This document shows, piece by piece, positions 52,221 to 60,751 of a stretch of DNA of 64,000 bases. How positions within the stretch are numbered: the stretch's first letter is position 1; every line of letters starts with the position of its first letter. A model generated the notes under the pieces. That model was not told the origin of the DNA. It did not search any database and worked only from the letters and a program-made list of their open reading frames with translations. A program made the position numbers and the translations under genes. The DNA lies in contig NZ_BJTG01000006.1 of assembly GCF_013340205.1 (NCBI RefSeq), forward strand, positions 292,338 to 356,337, written 5' to 3'. This stretch comes from Anaeromyxobacter diazotrophicus (lineage in GTDB: Bacteria > Myxococcota > Myxococcia > Myxococcales > Anaeromyxobacteraceae).

Positions 52221-54194
52221 CTACGCGCCGCTCGCGGCGCAGAACCGGCCGAGCGCCATGAGGGGGAAGTAGTGCCGGTACAGGTGGTACCGGAGGTAGA
52301 AGTGCCGCGGGAACCCGGTCCCGGTGAAGGCGGCCTCCTCCCACGACCCGGCCGCCGGGCCGGCGTCGAGCTGGCGGTCGACGAGCCAGGCGACGCCGCG
52401 CGCCACCGCCTCGTCCTCCGGCGGGCGGTAGGCGAGCAGCCCCATCACGCCCCAGGCCGTCTGCGAGGCGGTCGACGGTCCCCGCCCCATGGCGGCGCGA
52501 TCCGCGTACGAGTCGAGGCCCTCGCCGAAGCCGCCGTCCGCGTTCTGGACCGACGCGAGCCAGCGCAGCGCGCGCGCGACCATGGGGTCCGAGCCGGGGA
52601 CGCGCTGGCGCGCCAGGCCGCAGAGCACGTTCGAGGTCCCGTAGACGTAGTTCACGCCCCACCGGCCGTAGAAGCTGCCCTCCGGCTCCTGGGCCCCCCG
52701 CAGGTAGGCGAGGCCCCGGCGGCAGGCGGCGCGCCAGCGCGGGTCCTCGAGCGCGCCGAGCGCCTCGAGCACCCGCCCGGTGACGTCCGGCGACGAGGGA
52801 TCGCAGAGCGAGTCCATGTCCGAGAACGGGATCTGGTTCAGGAAGGTGCGGTCGTTCTGGACGTCGAAGGCGGCCCAGCCGCCGTCGCGGTTCTGCATCG
52901 AGACCATCCAGGCCGCGCCGCGCCGGACGACCTCGTCGCCGCGGCGGGAGGGGTCGCCCTTGAGGAAGGCAAGCAGCACCGCGGCCGTGTCGTCGACGTC
53001 CGGGTACCAGGTGTTCGCGTGCTCGAACGACCAGCCGCCGGGCGCGCCGCGGCGGTTGTAGACCTTCCAGTCGCCGTGGTCCTCGAGGATCTGCTTCCGC
53101 TCGATCCACCGGCGCACCGCGGCGAGGCGCGGCGCGCGGCCATCCTGACCCGCGTCGGCCAGCGCGATGAGCGAGAGCGCCGAGTCCCACACCGGCGACT
53201 GGCACGCCTCGACCCGGAAGCCCTCGCCGTCCTCGATCCCGAAGCGCTCGATGGCCTCGAGGCCGCGGCGGACCGGATCCGAGTCGAGCGGGTGCCCGGC
53301 GAGGTGGAGCGCCAGCACGCCGTTCAGCATGGGCGGGAAGATCCCCGCCCAGTCGCCGCTCTCCTCCTGGTGCTCCAGCACCCACCGCTCGCACGCGCGC
53401 AGCGCGTGCTGGCGGAGGCGGGGGAGGGGGCCGGCCTCCCGCAGCCCCTCGTAGGCGCGGAGCAGCGCGTCGCCGGCGTTGAAGAACGCCTTCCAGCCGG
53501 GGCCGTCGCGGAGCAGCGTCGCCGCCACCGACGGGCGGTAGGGGACGTGCTTGTGGGCGGGGTCGAGCCAGAGGTGGTCGAGCCAGCCGCTCTCCGGGGA
53601 GCGGCCGCCCGGGAGCGCGAAGACGGGCCGGTGGTGGAAGAGGATGAAGAGCGGGACCATGGTGCTGCGCGCCCAGCTCGACAGCCGGTAGATGTTGATG
53701 GCGCTCCAGGGCGGCAGGAGGATGATCTCCGGCGGCACCGACGGCACCGCATCCCAGGGGAACAGGCCGAAGAGGGCCAGGTTGATGCGCGTGAAGACGC
53801 GCACCCTGGCGATCCCGCCGGCGGCGCGGATGAAGCGCTCGGCGCGGAGCATCGGCTCGTCGTCCCGGGGCCGCCCCAGCAGGCGCAGCGCGAGGTAGCA
53901 CTCGACCGCCGTGGAGACGTCGCCGGGCAGCCCGTGCCCGATCCCCCAGCTCCCGTCGGGGTGCTGGCGCGAGAGCAGGTAGCGGGTGGTCGCCTCGGCG
54001 CGCGCGGCGAGATCCAGCCCGAGCGCCTGGCGCAGCAGCACGTACTCCGCGGTGATGGTGGGGTTCGACTCGAGCTCCGCGCACCAGTGGTCGGCCCGCT
54101 GGATCCGGAACAGGAAGTCCCCCGCCGCCCGGGCCGCCTCCCGCGCCCGGCCGGCGAGCGGCGGCGCGATGCTCCGCACCGGGGCGCTGGTCAC
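52221..54194 (-). CDS. shc: Squalene-hopene cyclase
   Basis: A 657-aa class II terpene cyclase converting squalene to hopene/hopanol. The proton-donor motif DVDDTA lies at 399-404, with Asp399, Asp401 and Asp402 (oxidosqualene cyclases have VSDCTA instead). QW-type repeats appear throughout: QHPDGSWGIGHGLP, NRDGGWAAFDVQNDRTF, EPEGSFYGRWGVNYVYGT and NADGGFGEGLDSY. The region GTSNVLCGL and WGVMGLLAY completes the alpha-alpha barrel. Length matches the monotopic membrane enzyme. GTG start overlaps the stop of the synthase gene by four bases. Confidence 0.96.
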   Translation of the reverse strand: MTSAPVRSIAPPLAGRAREAARAAGDFLFRIQRADHWCAELESNPTITAEYVLLRQALGLDLAARAEATTRYLLSRQHPDGSWGIGHGLPGDVSTAVECYLALRLLGRPRDDEPMLRAERFIRAAGGIARVRVFTRINLALFGLFPWDAVPSVPPEIILLPPWSAINIYRLSSWARSTMVPLFILFHHRPVFALPGGRSPESGWLDHLWLDPAHKHVPYRPSVAATLLRDGPGWKAFFNAGDALLRAYEGLREAGPLPRLRQHALRACERWVLEHQEESGDWAGIFPPMLNGVLALHLAGHPLDSDPVRRGLEAIERFGIEDGEGFRVEACQSPVWDSALSLIALADAGQDGRAPRLAAVRRWIERKQILEDHGDWKVYNRRGAPGGWSFEHANTWYPDVDDTAAVLLAFLKGDPSRRGDEVVRRGAAWMVSMQNRDGGWAAFDVQNDRTFLNQIPFSDMDSLCDPSSPDVTGRVLEALGALEDPRWRAACRRGLAYLRGAQEPEGSFYGRWGVNYVYGTSNVLCGLARQRVPGSDPMVARALRWLASVQNADGGFGEGLDSYADRAAMGRGPSTASQTAWGVMGLLAYRPPEDEAVARGVAWLVDRQLDAGPAAGSWEEAAFTGTGFPRHFYLRYHLYRHYFPLMALGRFCAASGA

Positions 54195-55138
54195 GCGTGG
54201 CTCCCGGCGCCCTCGAGCCCGGCGGCCCACGCCCGGAACGCCGCGGAGGGGAGCAGCGCCAGCTTCTCGCCGAGCTTGAGGTGCGCCCGCCGCGTGAAGA
54301 CGTCGTACCCGGCGGCGCGGATCTTCCCCAGGATGCCGGAGTAGGCGTCGACGGCGAACTCGAAGGCGGCGCGCCCGCGGCCGCTGGTGAGGAGCGGGAT
54401 GAGGGCGCGCCCCTCGGCGTAGAGGCGCTGGGCGCGCTCGATCTGGAAGTCCATCAGGGCCCGGAAGCGGGCGTCGGTGCGGCCGGCGGCCAGGTCCGCG
54501 TCGGAGACGCCGAACCGCAGCAGGTCCTCGCCGGGCAGGTAGACGCGCCCGCGCCGGAAGTCCTCCCCGACGTCGCGGAGGATGTTGGTGAGCTGCATGG
54601 CCGTGCCGAGCGTCTTCGCGTGCTCGAGCGCGCGGCTCTCGGGCCGGTAGCCCGCCACCGGCGTGATGAGGAGCCCGATCGTCCCGGCCACGCGGTAGCA
54701 GTAGAGCTCGAGCTCCGCGAACGTCGCGAAGCGGACCGGCTCGAGGTCCGTCGCCACGCCGGTCAAGAGGTCGTCGAAGGGCTCGAGCGGGAGCTGGTAG
54801 CGCCGCACCGTCTCCCCCAGCACGGCGAAGCGGGGCTGGCGGCTCTCGCCGGCGACGGCGCGCCGGAGCTCGGCCGCCATGTCGCGCAGGCGCGCGCGGA
54901 TGGCGTCGGGGGTGTCGCCGGGCGCGGGCTCGTCGACGGCGTCGTCCGCCACCCGCGCGAAGCCGTACAGCGCCGCGATGGCGTTCCCGCGCTCGGCCCC
55001 GAGCACGCGCGCCATGACGTGGAAGGTCTTCCCGTGCTCGCGCAGGATGCGCCAGCAGTCCGCCCACCCCTCGAGCAGCTCGCCCTGCGACACGCCGCGG
55101 CTCGGCTCCGGACGCTCCGCTGCGATCGGCATCTCCAT
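54191..55138 (-). CDS. Squalene/phytoene synthase family (presqualene diphosphate synthase HpnD-like)
   Basis: A 315-aa all-alpha prenyl synthase that joins two FPP head to head. The first aspartate-rich motif is YGFARVADDAVDE and the second NILRDVGEDFRRGRVYLPGEDL; LELYCYRVAGTIGLLITPV and AMQLTNI also match the trans-isoprenyl head-to-head family. In proteobacterial hopanoid operons HpnC and HpnD are separate and both needed with HpnE for squalene. Here only one synthase is present beside a CrtI-like protein, so it may be HpnD, a one-step squalene synthase, or phytoene/dehydrosqualene synthase. Position next to shc favours squalene supply. Confidence 0.85.
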   Translation of the reverse strand: MEMPIAAERPEPSRGVSQGELLEGWADCWRILREHGKTFHVMARVLGAERGNAIAALYGFARVADDAVDEPAPGDTPDAIRARLRDMAAELRRAVAGESRQPRFAVLGETVRRYQLPLEPFDDLLTGVATDLEPVRFATFAELELYCYRVAGTIGLLITPVAGYRPESRALEHAKTLGTAMQLTNILRDVGEDFRRGRVYLPGEDLLRFGVSDADLAAGRTDARFRALMDFQIERAQRLYAEGRALIPLLTSGRGRAAFEFAVDAYSGILGKIRAAGYDVFTRRAHLKLGEKLALLPSAAFRAWAAGLEGAGSHA

Positions 55139-55141
55139 CGC

Positions 55142-56830
55142 TCAACCCCCCGAGGCTGCGTCGACCATCGCTCGCCGGCCCTCGCCCCGCCCTCCCGGGC
55201 GCCGGTGGGCGCGCCTGCCCGCGGCGAGCCCCCGGTCGGCGTGCAGGGCCGCGATCTTGCCGGAGAGGGCGGCGGTCGGCACCGCCCCCGGCCACACCGT
55301 GAAGTGACCCGCCAGGTGAAGGTTGTCGAGCGGCGTGGCGACGTGCGCGAGCGGGTTCACGAACGGGAAGTTGCGCCAGTTGAGCTCGAAGCCGCAGGTG
55401 CCGCCGAAGGCGTTGCGCGTGAAGCGGACGGTCGAGGCGGGGGTGCCCACGTCGCGGTAGACGACGCGGGCGCCGGCGCCCGGCACGAGCCGCTCGAACG
55501 AGGCGAGGAGCTGGTCGGCCACCTCGCGCTTCAGGCGGCGGTAGGCGGGGGTCCGCGGCGGCGTCGCGCGCTCGCGGGCCGGGTCGCCGGTGAGCCCGGT
55601 CCCCCAGCCGCCCTGCCAGTCGTGCCGCGTGAACGCCTGGAGCACCACCGCCGAGCGCGCCCCCGGGACCGGGTCGGCGATCCCGTGCGCGGTGACCTCG
55701 AGGAACGCCTTGCGGTGCGCGTCCGGGTCCCGCGGGTCGAGGGTGGTCTGGCAGTCGAAGGAGGGGAAGTAGAAGACGTGCGAGGTCCGGAGCTGCTCGC
55801 GCAGCGCCGCCGCGGGGAGGTCGAGCCCCAGGTAGACCGAGACCATCGCGTCCGAGTGCCGCGCGCGGTCGAGGCGGTCGAGCTCGCGCCGGTCGTAGCG
55901 CTCCGCCCCGACGAGCCCGTGGACCGCCTGGCGATAGTCGCCGCAGTAGACGACCTGGCGCGCCGCGAACCGCTCCCCCTTGTGCGTGAGGACCGCGCGG
56001 ACCTCGTCGCCCGCCTTCTCGAGCGCGGTGACGGTCCGCTTGAAGAGGAAGCGGACGCCGCGCTCCTCCAGCCGCGCGACCCAGCGGTCGAGCCACGGCT
56101 GCAGCCCGCCCTCCGGGTACCAGTAGTCGTGCGCCCAGAGGTGCCAGAACGCCGAGGCGACGAACACGTTCATCCCGGTGTAGCCGCAGCGGGAGAGCAG
56201 GTCGCGCGCGCCCGACGGCGGGAGCTGGCGCTCGTACCAGGGCCTGAAGTCGTCGAGCAGCAGCGTGCGCAGGTCCGCCACCCGCTGCACGGCCGCGGCC
56301 GGGGAGGCCCACCCCGGCCCGCCCAGCGCCCGGGAGATCCAGCGGGGGAGCGCCAGCGCGCTCTCGTCCTCCACGTAGGGCACCCGCGCCGGGGTGAAGA
56401 GGCGCTGGATGAGCGCGGAGGTGCGCTCGTGGAGCGCGAAGACGCGCCCGAAGCCCTCGGCGCTCTCCGGGTAGGCCTGCTGGAACGCCCGCCGGATCTG
56501 GGGCAGCGACTCGACGTCCGCGTCGAGCCCCGGCATCACCAGGCGGTAGCGCGCGCGGCGGAAGCGCGCCAGGTCGGAGAGGCCGTACTGGTCGAGCAGC
56601 GGGAAGACGATCCCCATGCCCTCGAAGGACTGGCAGCCCACGTCGAAGTAGAAGCCGCGGCGGTGGATGCCCGACATGAGGCCGCCCGCCTGGTGGTTGT
56701 GCTCGAGCACGAGCACGCTCCGGCCGCGCCGCTCGAGCTCGCTCGCGGCCACCAGGCCGGCGATGCCGGCGCCGACGACGACGGCGTCGTACCCGGCGCG
56801 GGAGGCGGGCTCGCGTCCCGGGGCGGTCAC
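55142..56830 (-). CDS. CrtI/CrtISO-like FAD oxidoreductase
   Basis: A 562-aa flavoprotein. The N-terminal dinucleotide fold is YDAVVVGAGIAGLVAASELERRGRSVLVLEHNHQAGGLMSG, followed by a phytoene-desaturase-type substrate domain (FDVGCQSFEGMGIVFPLLDQYGL) and the C-terminal FAD segment PLDNLHLAGHFTVWPGAVPTAALSGKIAAL. It fits the carotenoid desaturase/isomerase branch. In this operon it occupies the place of HpnE, the squalene-associated dehydrogenase, but is longer than typical HpnE (~420-450 aa). It may reduce or desaturate the C30 product of the next gene. GTG start overlaps the idi stop (GTGA). Confidence 0.85.
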   Translation of the reverse strand: MTAPGREPASRAGYDAVVVGAGIAGLVAASELERRGRSVLVLEHNHQAGGLMSGIHRRGFYFDVGCQSFEGMGIVFPLLDQYGLSDLARFRRARYRLVMPGLDADVESLPQIRRAFQQAYPESAEGFGRVFALHERTSALIQRLFTPARVPYVEDESALALPRWISRALGGPGWASPAAAVQRVADLRTLLLDDFRPWYERQLPPSGARDLLSRCGYTGMNVFVASAFWHLWAHDYWYPEGGLQPWLDRWVARLEERGVRFLFKRTVTALEKAGDEVRAVLTHKGERFAARQVVYCGDYRQAVHGLVGAERYDRRELDRLDRARHSDAMVSVYLGLDLPAAALREQLRTSHVFYFPSFDCQTTLDPRDPDAHRKAFLEVTAHGIADPVPGARSAVVLQAFTRHDWQGGWGTGLTGDPARERATPPRTPAYRRLKREVADQLLASFERLVPGAGARVVYRDVGTPASTVRFTRNAFGGTCGFELNWRNFPFVNPLAHVATPLDNLHLAGHFTVWPGAVPTAALSGKIAALHADRGLAAGRRAHRRPGGRGEGRRAMVDAASGG

Positions 56831-57870
56831 GCCGGCTCCTGCGCGGTGAGATCGCGGGCGCGGACCAGCGGCCGGAGCCGCAGCTCCGGGACGGTGCGGC
56901 ACCCGGTGACGAACATCGCCGTGCGCAGCTCCTCGATGACCCGGCGCAGCGCGAGCACCGCCTCCTCGGTCGAGCGCTCCGCCGCCTTGAGGAGCGGGAG
57001 CGCCAGCGCCACGGCGTCCGCGCCGAGCGCCAGCGCCTTGGCGGCCTCGATGCCGTTGCGGATGCCGCCGGAGGCGATGACCACGCGATCCGGGAGCACG
57101 GCGCGGCAGGTGGCGACGCTCTCGGCGGTGGGGATCCCCCAGCGCGCGAAGAGCTCGCCGGTGCTGCGCTGCACCGGGTCGGCGGTGCGCAGGCTCTCGA
57201 TCCTGGCCCAGGAGGTCCCGCCCACGCCGGCGGTCTCGACGCCCGCCACCGGCAGCTCGCGGATCTTGAGCGCGGTGGCGCGGCTGATCCCGGCGCCGAC
57301 CTCCTTGAGCAGGACGGGGACCCCCACCGCGGGCGCGACCTCGCGCAGCCGCGCGACGAGCCCGGCGAAGCGGGTGTCGCCCTCGGGCTGGATGGCCTCC
57401 TGCAGCGGGTTCAGGTGGAAGTTGAACGCGTCGCAGCCGACCGCCTCGACGAGGCGCCTCACCTCCGCCGCGCCCACCCCGTAGTTGAGCTGGACGGCGC
57501 CCACGTTGCCGAAGAGGAGCCGGAGCCCGGGCGCGACCTCGCGCACCGCGAAGGTCGCGCGGGTCGAGGGGTCCTCCAGCATCCGGCGCTGCGAGCCGAG
57601 CGCGAACCCGACGCCGCACGCCTCGGCCGCCTTCGCAAGCCGCTGGTTCAGCTCGCCGGCGCGCGGGGTCCCGCCGGTCATCGCCCCCACCACGAGCGGC
57701 GCGGCGAGGCGCTTGCCCAGGAGCTCGGTCTCGGTCGTGACCGCCGCCCGGTCGACCTCGGGCAGCGCGTCGTGCTCGAAGCGCAGGCCCCCGAAGCCGC
57801 TCGCGTCGCCCGCCCCGAGCTCGACCGGCGCGGTCAGGCACAGCGTGAGGTGGCTGTCCTTCCGGTCCAT
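56827..57870 (-). CDS. fni: Type II isopentenyl-diphosphate isomerase
   Basis: A 347-aa FMN-dependent enzyme interconverting IPP and DMAPP. A TIM barrel with the diagnostic early segment RKDSHLTLCL, the glycine-rich APLVVGAMTGGTPRAGELNQRLAKAAEACGVGFALGSQR, the FNFHLNPLQEAIQPEGD loop (the Gln/Glu pair acts in catalysis and Mg binding), LKEVGAGIS, VGGTSWARIE and the FMN phosphate site ASGGIRNGIEAAKALALGADAVALALPLL. Unrelated to Nudix IDI-1. Lies 13 bp after hpnH in the operon, where it balances the C5 pool made by Dxs. Confidence 0.95.
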   Translation of the reverse strand: MDRKDSHLTLCLTAPVELGAGDASGFGGLRFEHDALPEVDRAAVTTETELLGKRLAAPLVVGAMTGGTPRAGELNQRLAKAAEACGVGFALGSQRRMLEDPSTRATFAVREVAPGLRLLFGNVGAVQLNYGVGAAEVRRLVEAVGCDAFNFHLNPLQEAIQPEGDTRFAGLVARLREVAPAVGVPVLLKEVGAGISRATALKIRELPVAGVETAGVGGTSWARIESLRTADPVQRSTGELFARWGIPTAESVATCRAVLPDRVVIASGGIRNGIEAAKALALGADAVALALPLLKAAERSTEEAVLALRRVIEELRTAMFVTGCRTVPELRLRPLVRARDLTAQEPA

Positions 57871-57883
57871 CCGCTCCCCCGCC

Positions 57884-58891
57884 TCAGCCCACCGTGGAGC
57901 GGATGGACCGCACCACGTTCCCGAGCGACGCCATGCTGTCCTCGACCGCCGAGGGCTCGTAGCCGCAGTGGACCATGCAGTCGGCGCACTTCTCGTGCCG
58001 CCCGGTCCCGTAGCGATCCCAGTCGGTCTCCTCCATCAGCTCGCGGAAGGTCCGGGCGTAACCCTCGCCGAAGAGGTAGCAGGGGCGCTGCCAGCCGAGG
58101 ACGCTGTAGTTGGGGCTGCCCCAGGGCGTGCACTGGTACTCCCGCTCGCCCTTCAGGAAGTCGAGGTAGAGCGGGGAGTGGTTGAAGCGCCAGCGCCGCG
58201 CGGCGGCCGGCGCCAGCGCCTCGCGGAAGAGCGCACGGGTCTGCTCGCGGTGCAGGAACTTGTCCTGGACCGGCGCCCGCTCGTAGCCGTAGCCGGGGGA
58301 GATGGTCATCCCGTCCACCCCGAGCGCGGTCACCTCGTCGAAGAAGCGGTGCAGGTCGGCCGGGTCGTGGCCGACGAAGATGGTCGAGTTGGTGGTGACG
58401 CGGAAGCCGCGCGCCTTGGCGGCCCGGATGGCCGCCACCGCGGCGCGGTGGACGCCCGCCCGCTGGACCGAGGCGTCGTGCCGCGCCTCGACCCCATCGA
58501 GGTGGACGTTGAAGGTGAGCCGGTCGTCGGGCTGGAACAGGTCGAGCTTGCGCTCGAGCAGGATGGCGTTCGTGCAGAGGTAGACGAACTTGCCCCGCTC
58601 GACCAGCCCGGCCGCGATCCGGTCGATGGCCGGGTGGATGAGCGGCTCGCCGCCGGCGATGCTCACCATGGGGGCGCCGCACTCCTCCGCCGCGGCCCAG
58701 CACTGCTCCGGGGAGAGGTGCTGGTCGAGGATGCGCTCGGGGTGCTGGATCTTCCCGCACCCCGCGCACTCCAGGTTGCACCGGAAGAGCGGCTCGAGCA
58801 TCAGCACGAGCGGGTAGCGCTTGCGGCGCCGGAGCTTCTGGGCGGCGATGTACTTCCCCACCGCGATGGCCTGCTTCAACGGGATGCCCAC
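57884..58891 (-). CDS. hpnH: Adenosyl-hopene transferase HpnH (radical SAM)
   Basis: A 335-aa radical SAM enzyme that adds a 5'-deoxyadenosyl group to diploptene, the first step in side-chain extension. The cluster motif is C38-x3-C42-x2-C45 ([11 protein letters not shown]). The start [52 protein letters not shown] and the segment [11 protein letters not shown] are close to known HpnH. A C-terminal SPASM-like cysteine set ([15 protein letters not shown]) is present. GTG at 58891 overlaps the end of hpnA by 16 bp, so the two are coupled. Confidence 0.95.
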   Translation of the reverse strand: MGIPLKQAIAVGKYIAAQKLRRRKRYPLVLMLEPLFRCNLECAGCGKIQHPERILDQHLSPEQCWAAAEECGAPMVSIAGGEPLIHPAIDRIAAGLVERGKFVYLCTNAILLERKLDLFQPDDRLTFNVHLDGVEARHDASVQRAGVHRAAVAAIRAAKARGFRVTTNSTIFVGHDPADLHRFFDEVTALGVDGMTISPGYGYERAPVQDKFLHREQTRALFREALAPAAARRWRFNHSPLYLDFLKGEREYQCTPWGSPNYSVLGWQRPCYLFGEGYARTFRELMEETDWDRYGTGRHEKCADCMVHCGYEPSAVEDSMASLGNVVRSIRSTVG

Positions 58892-59925
58892 GCCACCCTC
58901 CTCCTGGAGCGGGGGATGAGCCCCCGCTCCTCGAACCACGTCACCGCCTCCTCGAACGCCGCGCGCACCGGCGTCTGCGGCAGGCCCAGCTCCCGCACCG
59001 CCTTCGAGGCGTCGAAGAACATCCGCCGCCGCGCCATCCGCACCGCCTCGAGCGCGACCCCGGGCGGCCGGTGGGTGACCCAGGTGGCGAGCGCCGTGCT
59101 CACCGCCCCCGCGGTCCAGGCGACGGCGTAGGGGAGCCGCAGCCGCGGCGCGGGGCGGCCCGTGATCTCCGCCAGCTCGGCCACGATCTCCGCCAGGGTC
59201 ATGTTCTGGTGCCCGAGGATGTAACGCTCGCCCACCCGCCCGCGCTCGGCCGCGAGCAGGTGGCCCTCGGCGACGTCGCGGACGTGCACGACGTTGAGGC
59301 CGGTGTCCACCACCGCGGCGAGCCTCCCGCGCGCGAAGTCGACGATGATCTGCCCGGTCGGCGTCGGGCGGGCGTCCCACGGGCCCACTGGCGCGCTCGG
59401 GTTCACCACCACCACCGGCAGCCCGCGGGCGGCGAAGTCGAGGGCCACCCGCTCCGCCTCGAGCTTCGAGCGCTTGTAGTGGCTCGTGAGCTGGCCCTCG
59501 AGGAGCGGGGTCGCCTCGTCGCAGGGCCGGGGGTGCGCGGCGAGCCCGATGGTCCCGACGGTCGAGGTGTGCACGACGCGCTCGACCCCGGCCGCCAGGC
59601 TGGCCTCCATGACGTGGCGCGTGCCCTCGACGTTGCTCTGGTAGAGCTCGCGCGGGTCGCGGGCCCAGAAGCGGTAGTCCGCCGCGACGTGGAACACCTG
59701 CCGGCACCCCTCGACGGCGCGCCGGACGGCGGCGGCGTCGCGGAGATCGCCGGGCGCGACCTCGACCGGCAGGCCGGCCAGGTTCCCGCGGTCGGAGGAG
59801 GCGCGCACCAGGACGCGCACCGCCTCTCCGCGCTCGACCAGGAGCCGGACGACGTTCGCCCCGATGAAGCCCGTGGCGCCGGTGACGAGCACCGGGCGGC
59901 GCGCCGAGGTGGTCTCAGCGGGCAC
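58876..59925 (-). CDS. hpnA: Hopanoid-associated NAD-dependent epimerase HpnA
   Basis: A 349-aa extended SDR. Rossmann motif TGATGFIG (15-22) and [52 protein letters not shown] are typical of HpnA, as are the YKRSK catalytic pair and [34 protein letters not shown]. The C-terminal region includes a hydrophobic stretch ([20 protein letters not shown]). The exact reaction of HpnA is not established in the literature I know; it is marked by operon association. A GGGGG-ATGAG-CCCCC hairpin lies within its final codons. The GTG start overlaps the TatT-like gene by 11 bp. Confidence 0.92.
   Translation of the reverse strand: MPAETTSARRPVLVTGATGFIGANVVRLLVERGEAVRVLVRASSDRGNLAGLPVEVAPGDLRDAAAVRRAVEGCRQVFHVAADYRFWARDPRELYQSNVEGTRHVMEASLAAGVERVVHTSTVGTIGLAAHPRPCDEATPLLEGQLTSHYKRSKLEAERVALDFAARGLPVVVVNPSAPVGPWDARPTPTGQIIVDFARGRLAAVVDTGLNVVHVRDVAEGHLLAAERGRVGERYILGHQNMTLAEIVAELAEITGRPAPRLRLPYAVAWTAGAVSTALATWVTHRPPGVALEAVRMARRRMFFDASKAVRELGLPQTPVRAAFEEAVTWFEERGLIPRSRRRVAWASR
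58906..58930. repeat. Hairpin repeat inside the hpnA 3' end
   Basis: GGAGCGGGGG, loop ATGAG, CCCCCGCTCC: perfect 10-bp arms with the same loop pattern (AYGAG) as the extragenic copies. It encodes the GLIPRS end of HpnA on the minus strand and lies about 15 bp upstream of the hpnH GTG, where it could mask initiation. Confidence 0.5.
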
Positions 59926-60751
59926 GGGGGCCTCCCGCGGGCGAACCCTCGAGCCGCGCCAGCCCCGCCGCCGCCTCCTCGCGCGCCCGCGGCGCCTCGG
60001 GGTCGCCCGCCGCCGCCGCCGCGCCGGCGAGCTCCAGCGCGCGCTGGTAGGCCGCGCGCGCGGCGTCCGGCGCCTCGTTCGCGGCGAGCGCCTGGGCGAG
60101 CACGAGCTGGTTCTCGGGCACCTCGGGGAACGCCGCGGCGGCTGCGCGCGCCTCGGCCAGCGCCGCCTCGGGGTCGCCGGGCCCGATGGGCCAGCCCGGG
60201 GCGCGCAGCAGCACGAGGGCGAGGACGCGGCGCGGGCCGCCCCCGTCGAGCGCCGGCGCGGCGGCGCTCGCGCGCCGGAGGAGCTCGACCATCTTGCCCA
60301 GGGCGTCCTTGCCCGTGGAGGAGCGCTCGCGAGCCTGCTGCCCGAGGGCGATGGCGAGCCGGTAGTCGCAGGCCGGCTCCGCCGGCGCGCGCCGCTGGCA
60401 CCACTGCCCGAGCTGCACCTGCTCCGCGGCCAGGCGCCCGCGGACGGCGGCGTCCCGCTCGCGCTCCAGCCGGAAGGTCATGGCGCGCATGGCCCCGAGG
60501 AGCGCGTCGGCGCGCCGCTCGTCGGCCGCCGCGGCGTCGAGGTAGAGCGCCTGCGCCCGCTCGGCCTCGTGGGGGTCGGCGCGCCGCGCCCAGGCGGCGT
60601 CGGCCTCGCGCACGAGCTCGCTCGCGCCGCGGCCGCCCGAGGTGCCGGGGGCGATCGCGGACACCGGGGCGGGCTCGCGCAGCGCGGGGGCGCAGGCGCC
60701 CGCGGCGAGGAGCGCCGCCCCGGCGGCGGCGAGGGCCTCGGCCCCCCTCAC
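59915..60751 (-). CDS. TatT-like TPR lipoprotein
   Basis: A 278-aa lipoprotein: signal peptide with lipobox LAAGAC20, then a helical repeat protein. Sequence such as ADAAWARRADPHEAERAQALYLDAAAADERRADALLGAMRAMTF, KMVELLRRASAAAPALDGGGPRRVLALVLLRAPGWPIGPGDPEAALAEARAAAAAFPEVPENQLVLAQALAANEAPDAARAAYQRAL gives TPR-type helix pairs. Layout and the GWP-x-GPGDPEAAL-type stretch resemble TRAP-transporter T-component (TatT) proteins, which partner a binding protein and form a pore with hydrophobic channels. It is coupled to a PhnD-like binding protein (GTGA overlap) and to hpnA. Confidence 0.7.
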   Translation of the reverse strand: MRGAEALAAAGAALLAAGACAPALREPAPVSAIAPGTSGGRGASELVREADAAWARRADPHEAERAQALYLDAAAADERRADALLGAMRAMTFRLERERDAAVRGRLAAEQVQLGQWCQRRAPAEPACDYRLAIALGQQARERSSTGKDALGKMVELLRRASAAAPALDGGGPRRVLALVLLRAPGWPIGPGDPEAALAEARAAAAAFPEVPENQLVLAQALAANEAPDAARAAYQRALELAGAAAAAGDPEAPRAREEAAAGLARLEGSPAGGPRAR

